NCBI GenBank assembly: GCA_037127315.1 | Contig: JBBBDQ010000420.1 | Coordinates: 555,001-619,000 of the forward strand | DNA from: Ascarosepion bandense | Lineage: Eukaryota > Mollusca > Cephalopoda > Sepiida > Sepiidae | Length of the DNA: 64,000 nt | Direction of reading: 5' to 3' | In this document: piece by piece, positions 31,687 through 42,499 of the stretch | Position numbering within the stretch: the first letter of the stretch is position 1 | How the letters are laid out: every line of letters begins with the position of its first letter | Notes under the pieces: generated by a model | Databases searched by the model: none | Told to the model about the DNA's origin: nothing | What the model saw: the letters and a program-made list of their open reading frames with translations, nothing else | Position numbers and translations under genes: made by a program

Positions 31687-31865
31687 ACATCCGCAGACAG
31701 ATCTATTTCGCTGTATCATAACTCATCAGTACGGTTAGACTCCGATTGCTCCCTAACCCAGGCTCGAAACCCGACCGGGGCGCTCGGTGGAAGAAGGCAT
31801 TCTTTTTTAGCGCATATCATATTACGCGCCCAGCAGCCAGAGTGATCCAATTCATTTTTAATGAA
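31686..31865 (-). mobile_element. SINE-B (copy B4)
   Basis: On the minus strand: GGTCGGGTTTCGAGCCTGGG is a strong B-box. It is followed by TACTGATGAGTTATGATACA, GCGAAATAGATCTGTCTGCG and GATGTCAA, then (TA)n. The A-box side (31780-31800) is disrupted by CGGGGCGCTCGGTGGAAG. Confidence 0.7.
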
Positions 31866-32010
31866 TGAGCGATATATAATCCTACGTCTATAGACCGACT
31901 CGCTTTATGCAATCATCAGGGGCAAATTTCAGTCTGACGGTTTAATAGATTTGAAATATTTTCTAAATATTTTTGAAAGTTAACAGAACAAAATAAAACA
32001 CCTAAAGTTA
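31866..32010. repeat. Dispersed repeat G (copy 3)
   Basis: ATAATCCTACGTCTATAGAC, TTTATGCAATCATCAGGGGC and GACGGTTTAATAGATTTG align with the other two copies. Confidence 0.55.
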
Positions 32011-32319
32011 AATGAAAATCTCTCAAACAAGCTAGAATATCTACATTGGAAAATGAACCATGTTTCCATTGTTTAAAAAAAAAATGGAAATGAAATCATT
32101 AAGTACATGAAGAGGGATATATTACTGAACCAGAAGCAGGAAATTACATTAAATTGTAAACATATTAAAGAATTAACCTTACAATTCTGCTAGAATTATA
32201 AAACCTATGGAAATTATAAACTTTTTACAGTATTAATCTTACAATCCTAATAATTTACTTTAACTATATGATCTTTCTTCTGATGTCATTTTAGCTCTTT
32301 TATCTTTATTTTCTTTTAC

Positions 32320-33222
32320 AAATTGTGACCTATTTACTGCTTTAAATTTAAATTTGATTTTCATTTTAAAAATTAAAGATAAAATTAAAATTAATGTTAA
32401 AATTAAAAATTAAAATTAAAAATTATTTTTAAAGTATTTTTATTTTAAATTTATTTTTATTTGATTTAATTTAATTTTTATTTAAAATTTAAAATTTTAA
32501 AATTTTAAAAATTTAAAAATTTAAAATTTTAATTTAATTTTAAATTTTTCATGATTAAGTTTAATTATTTTTTTCTCCAATATATTATATTAGCACTAAC
32601 TTTTTGAATAATTCCTATATTTGTCTATAGGATTTCATCATTTTTTTTTAAATGTCTAAAGATTTAAATTTACACAATGTAACGAAAAAATGTATCTATC
32701 TGCAAATCACTTCCAGTCAAAGTTTGAAATTTCTATTTCATGACCGCTTATGTTGTTTCCCCCCACACTTTCTCTCTGTGTGCATTTTCTCATGTTTTCA
32801 TTTTTGTTAAGCTCAGACGTCGCGTAACCGATATTTGTATCTGTCTATATTTTACTTCCTGCCTAAATTTGTCGTCTCTTTCTCTCTGAGCCGTTTTCAT
32901 TAGCTTTTTCCTCTCGCTACTTTCTTTCTCTTTTGTTTTCTTCTTTGCTTTTTATTTTCTCTGTGTCCTTTTCTTTCCGCTTTCTTTCCTCTTTTTTGAT
33001 TTCTCTTTTTGCTTTCTCGTCTTTTCTACCCTCTTTTTAACCTCTTTTTTAATATGCTCTTACTTCATACGAAAGGTTTTCCAAAAATAAAAGAAACTGA
33101 CTTTTTAAATTTTCTGTTAAAAAATAACGTCTATTGCCATAATTATTAACTAACTGATTCGACATCGTTTTTTCAATGTCGAAACAAAATGTACAATTTT
33201 GTAGTTTGTATATGTTGTAAAG

Positions 33223-33230
<8 letters not shown>
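32320..33230 (+). repeat. Dispersed repeat E (copy 2)
   Basis: Opposite orientation to the copy at 22570-23300. It includes GAAATTTCTATTTCATGACC, CTCAGACGTCGCGTAACCGA and TTACTTCCTGCCTAAATTTG, then a CTTT-rich body. It ends TTCAATGTCGAAACAAAATG, TACAATTTTGTAGTTTG followed by (TA)n at 33226. An AAATTTAAA low-complexity block (32340-32560) precedes the core. Confidence 0.65.

Positions 33231-33272
<42 letters not shown>
33226..33272. repeat. (TA)n microsatellite
   Basis: About 23 TA units followed by GTGTGTGTATG. Confidence 0.95.
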
Positions 33273-33282
<10 letters not shown>

Positions 33283-33970
33283 ATGTATGCATGTATGTAT
33301 AAGAAAAAATAAATAAGGAAAACTTCAACGATAGTCATTTCTTTCTTTCAAAATATATAAAAGAGAGCGCATCCATAAAAAATTATTATTCTGACGAAGT
33401 TTCTTCTAATGACGAAACACGTTGTTTAGAACATGTTTCTATTTTGTTGTTCAGTTATCCAGTATGTTCAGCACTCCACTGTATATAATTTCGGGAGGTT
33501 AAAATCATGAAGCTGCCTCAAATATGGTGAAATTAGTATAACTATATACATTTTAACGTACTAATCAGGGAACAACAAACTAAAATCATTTCAAATTGTA
33601 GTAAGCACATGATTCATTCATCCATTTATTTATTTCTCTGTTTATTCATTTATACACGTGTTGATGTGAGAAAACGCAGATAATTCAACATGCCAGCATT
33701 TGATTTATTTTATCTTATTTTATTTTATTTTACTGATTTGATTTTTTTTTCTGCTTACTTACTTATAAACAACAACTTGGTCCTCAGAAACAAAAGAAAC
33801 TCGATACGTAAAGCTAGAAATTTATTCGCCTGAAGAGAGTCAATCTTAGACTCGAAACACGTGTAGCGTCACAAATACTGTTATGGACACTTAAAGAATC
33901 ATATCATGTATAATAGCAACAACAATAAATATACACTTTAAACAAAACTTTCAGGGTCTCTCAACTTTTT
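33273..33970. repeat. Two short PLE-like 3' ends in otherwise unassigned DNA
   Basis: CTGACGAAGTTTCTTCTAAT then GACGAAACACGTTG (33390) and CGCCTGAAGAGAGTCAATCT then GACTCGAAACACGTGTAGCG (33826) share the 'GAAG..GAAACACGTG' end seen in many PLE-type repeats. The second is followed, after 100 bp, by (TA)n at 33972. Confidence 0.4.
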
Positions 33971-34164
33971 ATTATATATATATATATATATAAACTGTTC
34001 AACAATTTACCACAAAGACGATGATGAGACTACGACGACTAAAGAGACACAGGAATATACAGTGGGAGAGAAAGAAAAAATACTAAAAGAAACGAGAAAA
34101 CCAATCCGAAAATAGTAACATGTCGTTTTTCGGATTCTTGCTAAAGTTTTGTTTTCATATATTC

Positions 34165-34203
<39 letters not shown>

Positions 34204-34333
34204 ATAAACATTTGTCTTGTCTGAAATCAGAACTCTGAAGCTTTAATAAAATGTAAACACGTTAGATTAAAACCCAGTTCCTTCTCTGATTTTTATTTAC
34301 TCTATCATCCAGGCTGATTTCAATCCATGTATT

Positions 34334-34337
<4 letters not shown>

Positions 34338-34381
<44 letters not shown>
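34338..34381. repeat. (TA)n microsatellite, tail of SINE-B copy B5
   Basis: About 21 TA units directly against the SINE 3' end. Confidence 0.9.
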
Positions 34382-34383
<2 letters not shown>

Positions 34384-34610
34384 GTCATCCATATACAATC
34401 CTTTTTTGCTGTATCACAGCTTATTAGTGTGGCTGGACATCGAGTTGCCTCCAGCCGGGATCGAAACTCTACCAATTTGCTGTCAGTCGGAGTCGCTAAC
34501 CCCAAAGACATAGACGCATGGAATAAGATAAGGAGAATTTTAGCGTGCTATATATAAGCGGTGTATACACACGCCAGACACCGAAAGAACTCAATTCATT
34601 GCTGTGCTGA
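34384..34610 (-). mobile_element. SINE-B (copy B5)
   Basis: On the minus strand: head with GGTTAGCGACTCCGACTGAC, B-box GGTAGAGTTTCGATCCCGG, then CACTAATAAGCTGTGATACA and GCAAAAAAGGATTGTATATG, GATGACGAA, then (TA)n. The 5' extension (CTTCAGCACAGCAATGAATT) matches B6. Confidence 0.75.
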
Positions 34611-34705
34611 AGAATAATGCACACCATATCGCCGAAGCGGTAACTGATTTTTTAAAATGTTCCTCTTTAGAGAACTCAATCTTAATGAAAGCATAATATT
34701 CGTTT

Positions 34706-34707
<2 letters not shown>

Positions 34708-34758
<51 letters not shown>
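34708..34758. repeat. (TA)n array interrupted by an LTR retrotransposon
   Basis: About 25 TA units end exactly where the LTR starts at 34759. A TA array resumes at 38478 on the other side. Confidence 0.95.
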
Positions 34759-34761
<3 letters not shown>

Positions 34762-35161
34762 GTATCCCGGGAATGGGAACTGTATAAAAAAAGGAACAAC
34801 AACCATAATTTGAGATGGAAAAATAAGTATATTAAACGTAAAGATATTATCTTGAACGTAGGTTAATAATCCAGAAATACGGTTAGTACGAAGTATATAT
34901 AAAAGTCTCTAAATTGAAGCCTTAGTATATTTAGTAAGTCCAAAATGGAAGCTGACGGATGCTGTGTGATAATCTTCTGGCTGAGTGGAGCTCAGAGCTA
35001 CTATGAACTACTGATGCTCTATTCTCCGTGAAACCTCGGTATCTTTCGGTATCTGTCGGTATCGCTCGGTATCTCTCGGATCTGACTTATATCATTATGG
35101 CAGGAGTATATGTATATTCTAGACGAGTCTATTATCATAAAAAGGAGGAGACCCCACAACA
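34759..35161 (-). repeat. 3' LTR of the Ty3/gypsy element
   Basis: The boundaries are TGTGTATCCCGGG and CCCCACAACA on the plus strand, i.e. TGTTGTGGGG...CACA on the element strand. It shares with the other LTR TTTGAGAT-GAAAAATAAGTA, TTGAACGTAGGTTA, GATGCTGTGTGATAATCTTC and AGTATATGTATA. It contains repeated CGGTATCT motifs (35036-35080). At 403 bp it is longer than its partner (308 bp), which carries deletions. A purine tract (GGAGGGGG on minus) lies immediately upstream as a polypurine primer site. Confidence 0.85.
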
Positions 35162-36010
35162 CCCCCTCCATAGCTTCTTTTTTGGTGGGGAGTTAATATT
35201 TTTTTTGCTTATGGTCTATCATCAACGGTTCTGTAAATTTTCTTTTCCCGCTTGTTCTAATTTCTGTGGCTACTTGCGGTCTTTGAATCTCAAAAGCTTC
35301 AAAGATTTCTTCCATCCCGTCTTCATTTTCTGAAGGTGACGAGCTTGGCTCCTTTACCCTTCTTTATTGTATTTGCTTTATGTGCCTCATGTGGGTGAAT
35401 TTTTAGCCTTGAATTGTGTACTTAAGGTTTCCCAGTCGGTTTATTACCAATCCTGGTTCCCAGTATACCATATTAGTTCTGAACATTCTGAAATAGACGC
35501 GTTCACCTGATTTGAAGGATCTTTTAGACAGTATATGTGTATGCCGGTTTTTATTTTTGTTGTGTCAAAAACAGACCGTATTTTGCGGGAAAACATTACT
35601 TCAGCTGGCGAAAGAACAGATGGTGTGTTTCCGTTTGGTGTGATTCTATAAACTTGAAGGAACTGTTGTATAACTATTTCTGTTGGTACGTCCTCTGCTT
35701 TTTTAATTGCTCTTTCAAGAGTGTCCACAAATCTTTCGGCTTGACCGTCAGATCGTGGATGGTATAGTGCTCTTTTGAAATGTTTGACTTGATAAGTTGC
35801 ACAGAATTCTTGAATGTCGCTCGAGGTTAATTGAGTATCATTATCAGTTACAAGGCAATGTACTACGCCAAATCTTGCGAATAATTCGTGTAGACAATTT
35901 ATAGTATATTCCGTCGTAGGTTTTTTGTATCTGAAGACTTCGGGACACTTGCTAAAGCTATCTACCGTTATAAAGTACTAGTATCCATCAATGTGTCCTG
36001 CGTAGTCCTT
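35162..36010 (-). pseudogene. Ty3/gypsy integrase core, decayed
   Basis: The minus-strand translation from 36005: GHIDGY, stop, YFITVDSFSKCPEVF (first catalytic Asp), CLVTDNDTQLTSSDIQEF (second Asp), then YHPRSDGQAERFVDTLE, with the Glu of the DDE triad in QAER. A C-terminal part (VMFSRKIRSVFDTTK) follows. The core is inframe over most of its length. It normally inserts the cDNA into host DNA. The zinc-binding N-terminal HHCC domain is missing because of the upstream deletion. Confidence 0.8.
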
Positions 36011-36480
36011 TGTGAGTATTGATACATGAAATTTTTGTATTTTCTTCTTGTACTGGAATCTGAAGATAAGCTTCGCTCAAATCAATTTTATAAAATACCA
36101 TAACACCGTTAATTTTGGTAAACATTTTCTCCGGGCTTAGCAATGGGGAGTGATAATCTTTGATAGCATTTTTTAATCCAGTCGAGAAATCTGCACAAAC
36201 ACGGGTTTCTACGGATTTTTTCTTTACGTAGATCACTGGTTCCGCCCATTCATTGAATTCGATTTTTGAAAGGATTCCAGTTTGTACCACTCTATCTAGC
36301 TCTTTATCAATTTTTTCTTGAATGCTGGCTGAACATTTTGCTTTAGTTTAGCTGCAAACTCGAGAATACTTCGGGAAATTAACAGTGTAGTTTTTTAATT
36401 TTCTGGCTTCTGACGGCTCGCACTCTATTTTCTTACAAGATGAACTAATGGGTAAATTCCATACGTCAAACCTTTGCATC
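36011..36480 (-). pseudogene. Ty3/gypsy reverse transcriptase, N-terminal half only
   Basis: Minus strand: LDRVVQTGILSKIEF, NEWAEPVIYVKKK (RT motif 1-2 region), VCADFSTGLKNAIKDYHSPL, then KINGVMVFYKIDLSEAYLQI with the first catalytic Asp (YKIDLSEAYLQ), and finally INTHKGL. The YXDD box, RNase H and integrase zinc domain are absent; HKGL is joined directly to integrase. Upstream, the linker between protease and RT is readable with stops. Confidence 0.8.
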
Positions 36481-36720
36481 TAGTCTGTGCCCACCAAGTT
36501 TTCTTTGTCTTCCATAACAAATATTTTAATTTTTTTCGCAGTTACATGGAATTTTACGTTTAAGAATACTTCTCCTTCAAAATTGATCCGCTTCCCTGTG
36601 ACGGACTTGGCGATTTTCTGTGTATGCATCTTGGTCGGTCTATTCAGTTTCGTCCAGGTTTGTAGATTAATTATCGTTAGATCCGATCCTGAATCTTATT
36701 GTATTTTTACCTTTTTATTT
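36481..36720 (-). pseudogene. Ty3/gypsy aspartic protease, decayed
   Basis: On the minus strand IQ, stop, DSGSDLTIINLQTW shows the DSG catalytic triad near 36680-36697. It is followed by KSVTGKRINFEGEVFL and ENLVGTD. The TAA just before DSGSD and a further stop before MQRFDVW show loss of function. The retroviral-type dimeric protease would cut the Gag-Pol polyprotein. Confidence 0.75.
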
Positions 36721-37850
36721 AAGATTTTGAGTTTTACGTATTTTTTTTTTATTTAGATTTTCTTCGTAGTCCACTCTAGTAGTTCTTACTCTACTAGTGT
36801 GTCTTTTATTTCTGAATACAGGTGCCTTATGTTCCATATTTCAGAAGCTAAACAGTTCTTTTATTTAAATCAACAGTCCCTCTTCCAGTAGAATCTACCA
36901 CATTTGTAACATGCAGATAGTGTGGGGGCTTATTTTTTATTTGATCTCCGTCATTACTTGCCTTATATTCTTTTTCTTTGTCATTAAATTTTTGTTTTTC
37001 TTTTGAAGAGGGTGAAGATCATAAATTTTTGTTTAACCTACGTATGTGTGCTACTCCCGATTCCTCAATGTCTTTAGAGCCTTTTTTAACGCCCAGGCAT
37101 TTTTGACAGTCTTCTGACAGATTTTGCAGGATTAATCCAGGATCGTTCTGAAGCTTCGTAAGCATTCTTTTACGCATTTATCGGTCCTTAGCTGGGACTA
37201 ATTCTTGTACGAATATAAGACATTTAAAATTGTTCGGAGTTAATTCTGCCAATTTAATATCATCGCAATGTTTGTTAACTATTGCGGCGAACGTTGGGTA
37301 GTCCTCATTTTCGCTTTTTGCAAGGTTTAGACATTTCCATCTTTTGTGAAAAAGTGAAATTTTTGGACTGAAGAGCTCCGTAAGGCATGTAACTGCCTTG
37401 TCAAACGTCAAATCGTTCGTTTTCTTTGACAGAGTGTAGTTCACAAATTTTGTGTACTTCTCTGTACGACAATTTCCTGAGTAATAACCTTAGCTTTTTT
37501 GCTTCCGTCCAGTTTTGGCAATCAATGTTGAAAATATTTCATAGCGCCTGAAATAGTCCCCGAAATTTTTATCATCTTCACGATAATACTTAAATGTCTC
37601 TATAGTGTTCCAAATTGCATTTTGTGAAAAAGTGTTCCTTTCTTGTGTGTTGACTGTCAATTTTAGTAGTAATTTATGGATTTGAAATTGTCTTTCTTCA
37701 TTTATTCTTCGAATTTCTAGCTGTCTTTCTTCGAATTTTAATTGTTTCTCTTCACTTCTTTTTATCATCTCAAGCATTAATTTTTGAAATTCTTCCATGT
37801 TTTTTTGCTTTGTTTCCGTGAGGGATTTCATTATTTTACCGTTGCTTTTT
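36721..37850 (-). pseudogene. Ty3/gypsy Gag with CCHC-like zinc knuckle, decayed
   Basis: Read leftwards from 37831. A Glu/Lys-rich coiled-coil-like start (KRSEEKQLKFEERQLEIRR) is followed by YYREDDKNFGDYFRRYE, then after a gap RWKCLNLAKSENEDYPTFAA, LAELTPNNFKCLIFVQEL, NDPGLILQNLSEDCQKCL and IEESGVAHIRRLNKN. The knuckle CYKCGRFYWKRDC (36873-36911) keeps three Cys, but Tyr replaces the expected His. Stops and frameshifts are present. Gag would package the RNA. Confidence 0.75.
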
Positions 37851-38144
37851 TTGCATTAAATCTTTTTTTACATTTTTTTTATTATTAATCACCAATTGAT
37901 TGTAGTGACTTGCCCGAGGAGGAAAATATTTACTTTCAAATCCCTTTTTACTAGTTTTTCTTTCTATCTTTTTACGTCCTTGCGAACTTCATGCCAAAGT
38001 TATTTTACAACCAGATCTTCTTTTTAATTTCTGCAAGTGTGTCACCAAATTGTTGTGGTCGACGTGTGTGGCAATATGAGTTTTTGTTGTTCTCTGTATG
38101 AGTTCTTTTGAGTTTTGTCGCCCAGTTGTTGTAGTCGACTCGAA

Positions 38145-38163
38145 TTCGAATCCTTCATCGCCA
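38145..38163 (-). promoter_or_regulatory. Primer-binding site of the Ty3/gypsy element
   Basis: Seven bases inside the 5' LTR, the plus strand reads TTCGAATCCTTCATCGCCA. This is the expected 3' end of a tRNA: T-loop TTCGAAT, acceptor strand, CCA. The element strand is therefore complementary to a tRNA primer. The tRNA species was not identified. Confidence 0.65.
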
Positions 38164-38169
38164 AGTTGT

Positions 38170-38471
38170 TGTGGATCCCGGGAACGGGAACCGCACAAAA
38201 TAAATAAACAACAACCAGAATTTGAGATAGAAAAATAAGTATGTTAAACTTAAAGATACAAACTTGAACGTAGGTTAGTAATCCAGGAATACAGTCAGAT
38301 GCTGTGTGATAATCTTCTGACTGAGTAAAGCTCAGAGCTACTATGAACTACTCTATTCTCTGTGAAACCTAGGTATCTTTCGGTATCTGTCACTATCTCT
38401 CGCATCTCACTATGGTAGGAGTATATGTATACTCTAGACGAGTCTATTATCAAAGGAAAAGGGGAGGCCCT

Positions 38472-38477
<6 letters not shown>
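38170..38477 (-). repeat. 5' LTR of the Ty3/gypsy element
   Basis: Plus-strand boundaries TGTGGATCCCGGGAACGGGA and CCCTACAACA. It aligns with 34759-35161 with substitutions and about 95 bp less sequence. It is followed directly by (TA)n, so the integration site was a TA array. Confidence 0.85.
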
Positions 38478-38517
<40 letters not shown>

Positions 38518-38587
38518 TTGTAAGAACTAATTGTTTGGAAGTCCACTGTTTGTAGTGATTTACATTATTAAGAGTGCTCTGTACTTA

Positions 38588-38640
<53 letters not shown>
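38478..38640. repeat. (TA)n at 38478-38510 and (CA)n at 38590-38636
   Basis: The right-hand flank of the LTR element followed 80 bp later by a CA array. Confidence 0.95.
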
Positions 38641-38714
38641 AGTATTTGGGTTTTAAATAATTACGGGGCTTTCATTGATGAATACAATCTTAACATCAAG
38701 AAACAGGTTCTTCT

Positions 38715-38965
38715 TCTTTTATGAACCTTGTCCCTTTAGGACGTAAATGATAATGGACCTGCAGTTACCCTTCTTCCTTGTCGCTCTGAACTATTTTCCT
38801 CTTGACAGAAAGTTTGTCATTGGTTTCGTGTACGGCCGATGGTAGGTTACAGGTTCGATCCTTAGCATCTTTCTGCAGAATAGCATTTCTGTTGCTTCGA
38901 ATATCTCCTTCATCTTTGAGGAGATTGCCCAGCATTTGCTGCCATATAGAAGAACAGACAACACG
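38715..38965 (-). pseudogene. RTE-type LINE ORF C-terminus with internal loss (R3)
   Basis: The minus-strand translation reads VLLYGSKCWAISSKMKE, IFEATEMLFCRKMLRI. It then jumps to a degraded stretch and ends SIIIYVLKG. This corresponds to 'LYGSECWTIS..M...LEATEMWFYRRMLRI' and the final 'WKAMIAHVLKGH' blocks. The HVTNEE and LGHVMRKEG parts are missing. Confidence 0.6.
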
Positions 38966-39129
38966 TAACGATCCAGTAGATTTTTTTTGTTTCCAACAAA
39001 ATTGATTTGTCAACAAGAAAGAATCCGTATAAAAATACCAAGACACAGTATATATGTATTATTCTGTGAAACATGTTTAAATAAATATATATATATGAAC
39101 TTATTTTCATTTATAAATGAAACAATAGT

Positions 39130-39553
39130 TCAGAAGATCGATAATATATATATATATATATGTATATATATAAAAGGCAGGATGTTTGTGTGTGTCTATT
39201 TATCTGCCTATATGTCTGTATTTTTTTCACCCTTTTATTTTAGTTTTTGCTTCGAGTTTGGCTCTAAGTAGGTATAATTGTAGTTCTTAGTCTCAGCCAT
39301 GATACCATTTACTCAAAGGACTTGTTTAGCCTTGAACATTCAGTTTACGACGAAAAAAACTTATTTGACATCGATAGCAGGAAATTAAAATTTGACTTAC
39401 ATCCATTGATTTTTCTTTCAGTCTACGGTTTCGCTTTAACTGGAAACAACTATTTTCGTCTTTCGTGCCAACATCCAAAGAGTCTGAGCTCCAGGACCTG
39501 GATTAGTTTTAAAGCTTTCATTACACCCGAGCAACGCCGGGCTATACTGCTAG
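39130..39553 (+). mobile_element. Helitron-like element (H3)
   Basis: From GATCGATAATATATATA and ATAAAAGGCAGGATG it runs collinear with the reverse of H2 (GCTCTAAGTAGGTATAATTG, CTCAGCCATGATACCATTTA, GAGCTCCAGGACCTGG). It ends CCCGAGCAACGCCGGGCTAT and ACTGCTAG with T next. The hairpin CCCG/CGGG is intact. No coding capacity. Confidence 0.7.
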
Positions 39554-40500
39554 TAGATGTATAAATGACATATCAAAATAAGTATAAAGCAATGTACTTT
39601 TATCTGTTACACTTTGGAAAGAAATAATAATCTGGTTCAAACCTCGCCGTCGAAGATATGAAATTTGACTTTATTTTAAAAAGCTCAGACGTGATACTGA
39701 GAGTTTTAAATCGAGTGATGTTTGAATAAATACCATTGCACTGGGAGGTTTTATTTCTTTGTGCGACCAATGGTTTTTGCAGCTGTTTAAATATGGTGTA
39801 CTTTACACGATTCCCTATTTGTCAACGCGTATTTTTACGCAACTAATTATATCGTGTACAGTGTATGGATTCTTTTGTAGATTAAAGTGGCCTGAAAATG
39901 GTGAACACTTCAGCTGTTTTGTCAAAGCATCTAGTTCACAGACAAGTGCTCATCGCTTACATCTTTCGCTTCTTGTCAGTGGAGAGACTTTGATGCAGAG
40001 TCATTTGAATGAAGTGCCGACAGGCGGTTGCACAGGAAGCGGACAGGATTGTCTGGTCCACTCGAAAATGTCTTCTTTTTTAGTTCTTCATTTTAATATA
40101 TATATATGCGTCTGTATCTGTGTTATATATAACGGATGCTCATTTTTGTTTCATATATATATATATATATATATATACATTTCATTAAAAATTAGCCACG
40201 TTACCTTGTCAGACTTTTTTTTAAATAAAACGCGTATAAAAAAGGCATTGCTGCCCGAATACAATATATACATATATATTAAATCCAAATAGAATGAGCA
40301 AATAGGTAAAATCCCAAAACCCTATCCTATTTATATTAATTTTATTAATGTTAAAATTGGTCAAGGTGGAGTTCTTCTTCCGGTTTAGAAATTTTGTAAC
40401 ATAATTGAATTAAAACATTTTTGCTTTCGACTGTTGCTGATGAAGTGATAACCTTTTCGCTGAAATGACCGTTCAAAGAAATGAAAAGACGGAAGTTTTT
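39554..40500. other. Unassigned stretch with a 177-codon frame through microsatellites
   Basis: The plus-strand frame at 39759-40292 contains a Cys/Ser-containing GC-richer part (39860-40070) but no recognisable domain. It runs through (TA)n coding for Tyr-Ile repeats. I do not call it a gene. A short TA array lies at 40154-40178. Confidence 0.3.
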
Positions 40501-40506
40501 GAATTA

Positions 40507-40564
<58 letters not shown>
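40507..40564. repeat. (TA)n microsatellite
   Basis: About 28 TA units. Confidence 0.95.
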
Positions 40565-40566
<2 letters not shown>

Positions 40567-40780
40567 TTTCTATTGTTTAGTCGAGGTTTAGCCTCAAGAA
40601 CATTCTTAATTTTGTACTTATGCCTCCCCTCGTACTATCGGAAAAAAGAGTAACGAATTGTTTTTAAATTTCTATAACAGTCACACTTATCACTATTTAG
40701 AAATCATCATCTGCCGAATTATAACTCATATTCTTGGAGACTTTCGTATGCTTTATTAAACCCCTTGTAATAAAAATGTT

Positions 40781-40813
<33 letters not shown>

Positions 40814-40815
<2 letters not shown>

Positions 40816-40972
40816 AAAATATCCAAATGTTGGAGAAGATTTATTTTTATTTTCAACTGAAATTAAAGCCAAAATACGACGTTTAGAACGGCTCATGATT
40901 AAACATAATAGACATTTATTGTCTCTTATATTTAACAGTATATGTTTAGGAAATTATTTGCTGCCTCGATAC

Positions 40973-40974
<2 letters not shown>
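40814..40974 (+). repeat. Dispersed repeat I flanked by (TA)n (copy 1)
   Basis: AATATCCAAATGTTGGAGAA, CGTTTAGAACGGCTCATGAT, TAAACATAATAGACATTTAT, TGTCTCTTATATTTAACAGT and TTTGCTGCCTCGATAC. (TA)n lies on both sides (40784-40813, 40975-41027). The same sequence is at 45753-45840, 46105-46260 and, as an inverted pair, at 63571-63739. Confidence 0.7.
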
Positions 40975-41029
<55 letters not shown>

Positions 41030-41279
41030 GTGTGTGTATGTGTGTTTCAGTATTTCCTTTTTGTTTTCTCCTTTTATTTACAACACTTCTAAAAATGTAA
41101 CTTGAAATTCGTTTGTCAATTGCGAAATACGCCCTCTGTTTCCAGGGCATCACTTTCAAAGATTTTGTTCAGCCTTGTCATGTTTTGAAATCCATAAAGA
41201 CAGATTGATAGAGAAAAAGCGTAAACATTTTTAAAAAATTACCAAGTAATATAGAATAACTAATGAACGAACCTTCAAA

Positions 41280-42135
41280 AGCAATCTCTACTGCCCTCCA
41301 TAAGCATGGACCAAGCAAGTCTCCTTGAAAGCAATATACTGCGCCTCATCGGTCTTACCCTATCTTCTGACCTCAAGTGGAATCATTACATTGAGTCAAT
41401 AGCTAAACTCACTGCTTGGATGGTTGGGTCACTGTATCGTGCCAGGAAGTTTTTTTTTTTTTTACACCTGAATCCATCTTGCACATATACAAATCAACAA
41501 TCCGACCGTGCATAAAAAACTATTGTCAGATCTGGTCTGGCTTCCCTGCTGTTCATTTCAGCGTTCAGTCCCTACCTGGCAGCTCGACTTCAGTCACTTT
41601 CTTACCGGCGAGTTGCGGCTTCGCTCTGTCTCTGCCACAAATATTTTCATGCCTTCTGCTCTGACGAACTTAGATCACTGGTGCCCCCCTCCACGGGAAT
41701 TTACTCGAGCAACCAGACTGGCAACAAGATCCCACTCTGTCCCAGTTAAATCAATAAAAATGCAGCCGACAATTCTACTCCATCATCTTCTTTTCTCGCA
41801 CTTCCCGCCTGTGAAACTTTCTTCCGTATACTTGATTTCCTGACGGCTACAACCGCCAGGAATTTAAATGCAACATCAATTTCCATCTCTTATCCACTTG
41901 ACTCCAGTCCTTTCTACATCACCCCGTATATCTTGTTTTTTTTTTCTTTCACTCTACACTCGCAACTATTTTCACCCCTGTGTTTCCATCCTTCTCTTAT
42001 CCTTTCTCTGACACCCCTTGTAACTCGTTCGTATTTCTCTTCGCTCTCCTCTTGCTTAAACTTTTACTCTCTTATGTAGTCTACTGCGCATCAGTGGCAG
42101 TACAGTCTTACTTGAGGTGAAACCATTAAAACAAA
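41280..42135 (+). mobile_element. Jockey/CR1-like LINE 3' end (L4)
   Basis: Coding remnant: LLESNILRLIGLTLSSDLKW, NHYIESIAKLTAWMVGSLYR, PESILHIYKSTIRPCIKNYC, then frameshifts. WSGFPAVHFS and later ATRLATRSHSVPVK remain. The C-terminal 'TCETFFRILDFLTATTARNLNA' region is out of frame. The 3' UTR ends TTATGTAGTCTACTGCGCAT, CAGTGGCAGTACAGTCTTAC and TTGAGGTGAAACCATTAAAA. The 41610-42022 part is almost identical to 43931-44345. Confidence 0.75.
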
Positions 42136-42144
42136 AAGAATCAA

Positions 42145-42425
42145 TAAAGGCTTGTCTTCATTGTTTTTAACGCATCAAAATTTTATACAACTAATGAGAA
42201 AAGAGGGATTAGAAAATCAGATACTCACAACACGGATAAATGATAAGAGGGACCGGAGAGAGCAACGTCTAACATACTTAAAGTGCTTGAGCAAATGGAT
42301 GGCAGAACAGGGTTTTGGAGAAATAACAAAACTAATTAAGAGGTAAAAGTGACGGCGAGATGTGTAGGGCCATGATCACTTACTTCCAGAAGAGCCACGA
42401 CCCATAAAAGAAGATTCAATCGAGT
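42145..42425 (+). pseudogene. RTE-type LINE C-terminus (R4)
   Basis: MRKEGLENQILTTRINDKRD, then LTYLKCLSKWMAEQGFGEI and, after a stop, a weak GHDHLLPEEPR-like end. CACGACCCATAAAAGAAG closes the copy, as in R7. It was placed directly after the tail of LINE L4. Confidence 0.7.
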
Positions 42426-42499
42426 CTCTTTTAATTTAAGAATTAATTTTGTCTAAATAAAAATAAAAAACTGAGAGACAATTCAATTAGTATAGATTA

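Noticed and set aside
39759..40292. 177-codon plus-strand frame
   Set aside because: Runs through two TA microsatellites (Tyr-Ile repeats), has no recognisable domain and no start or splice context.
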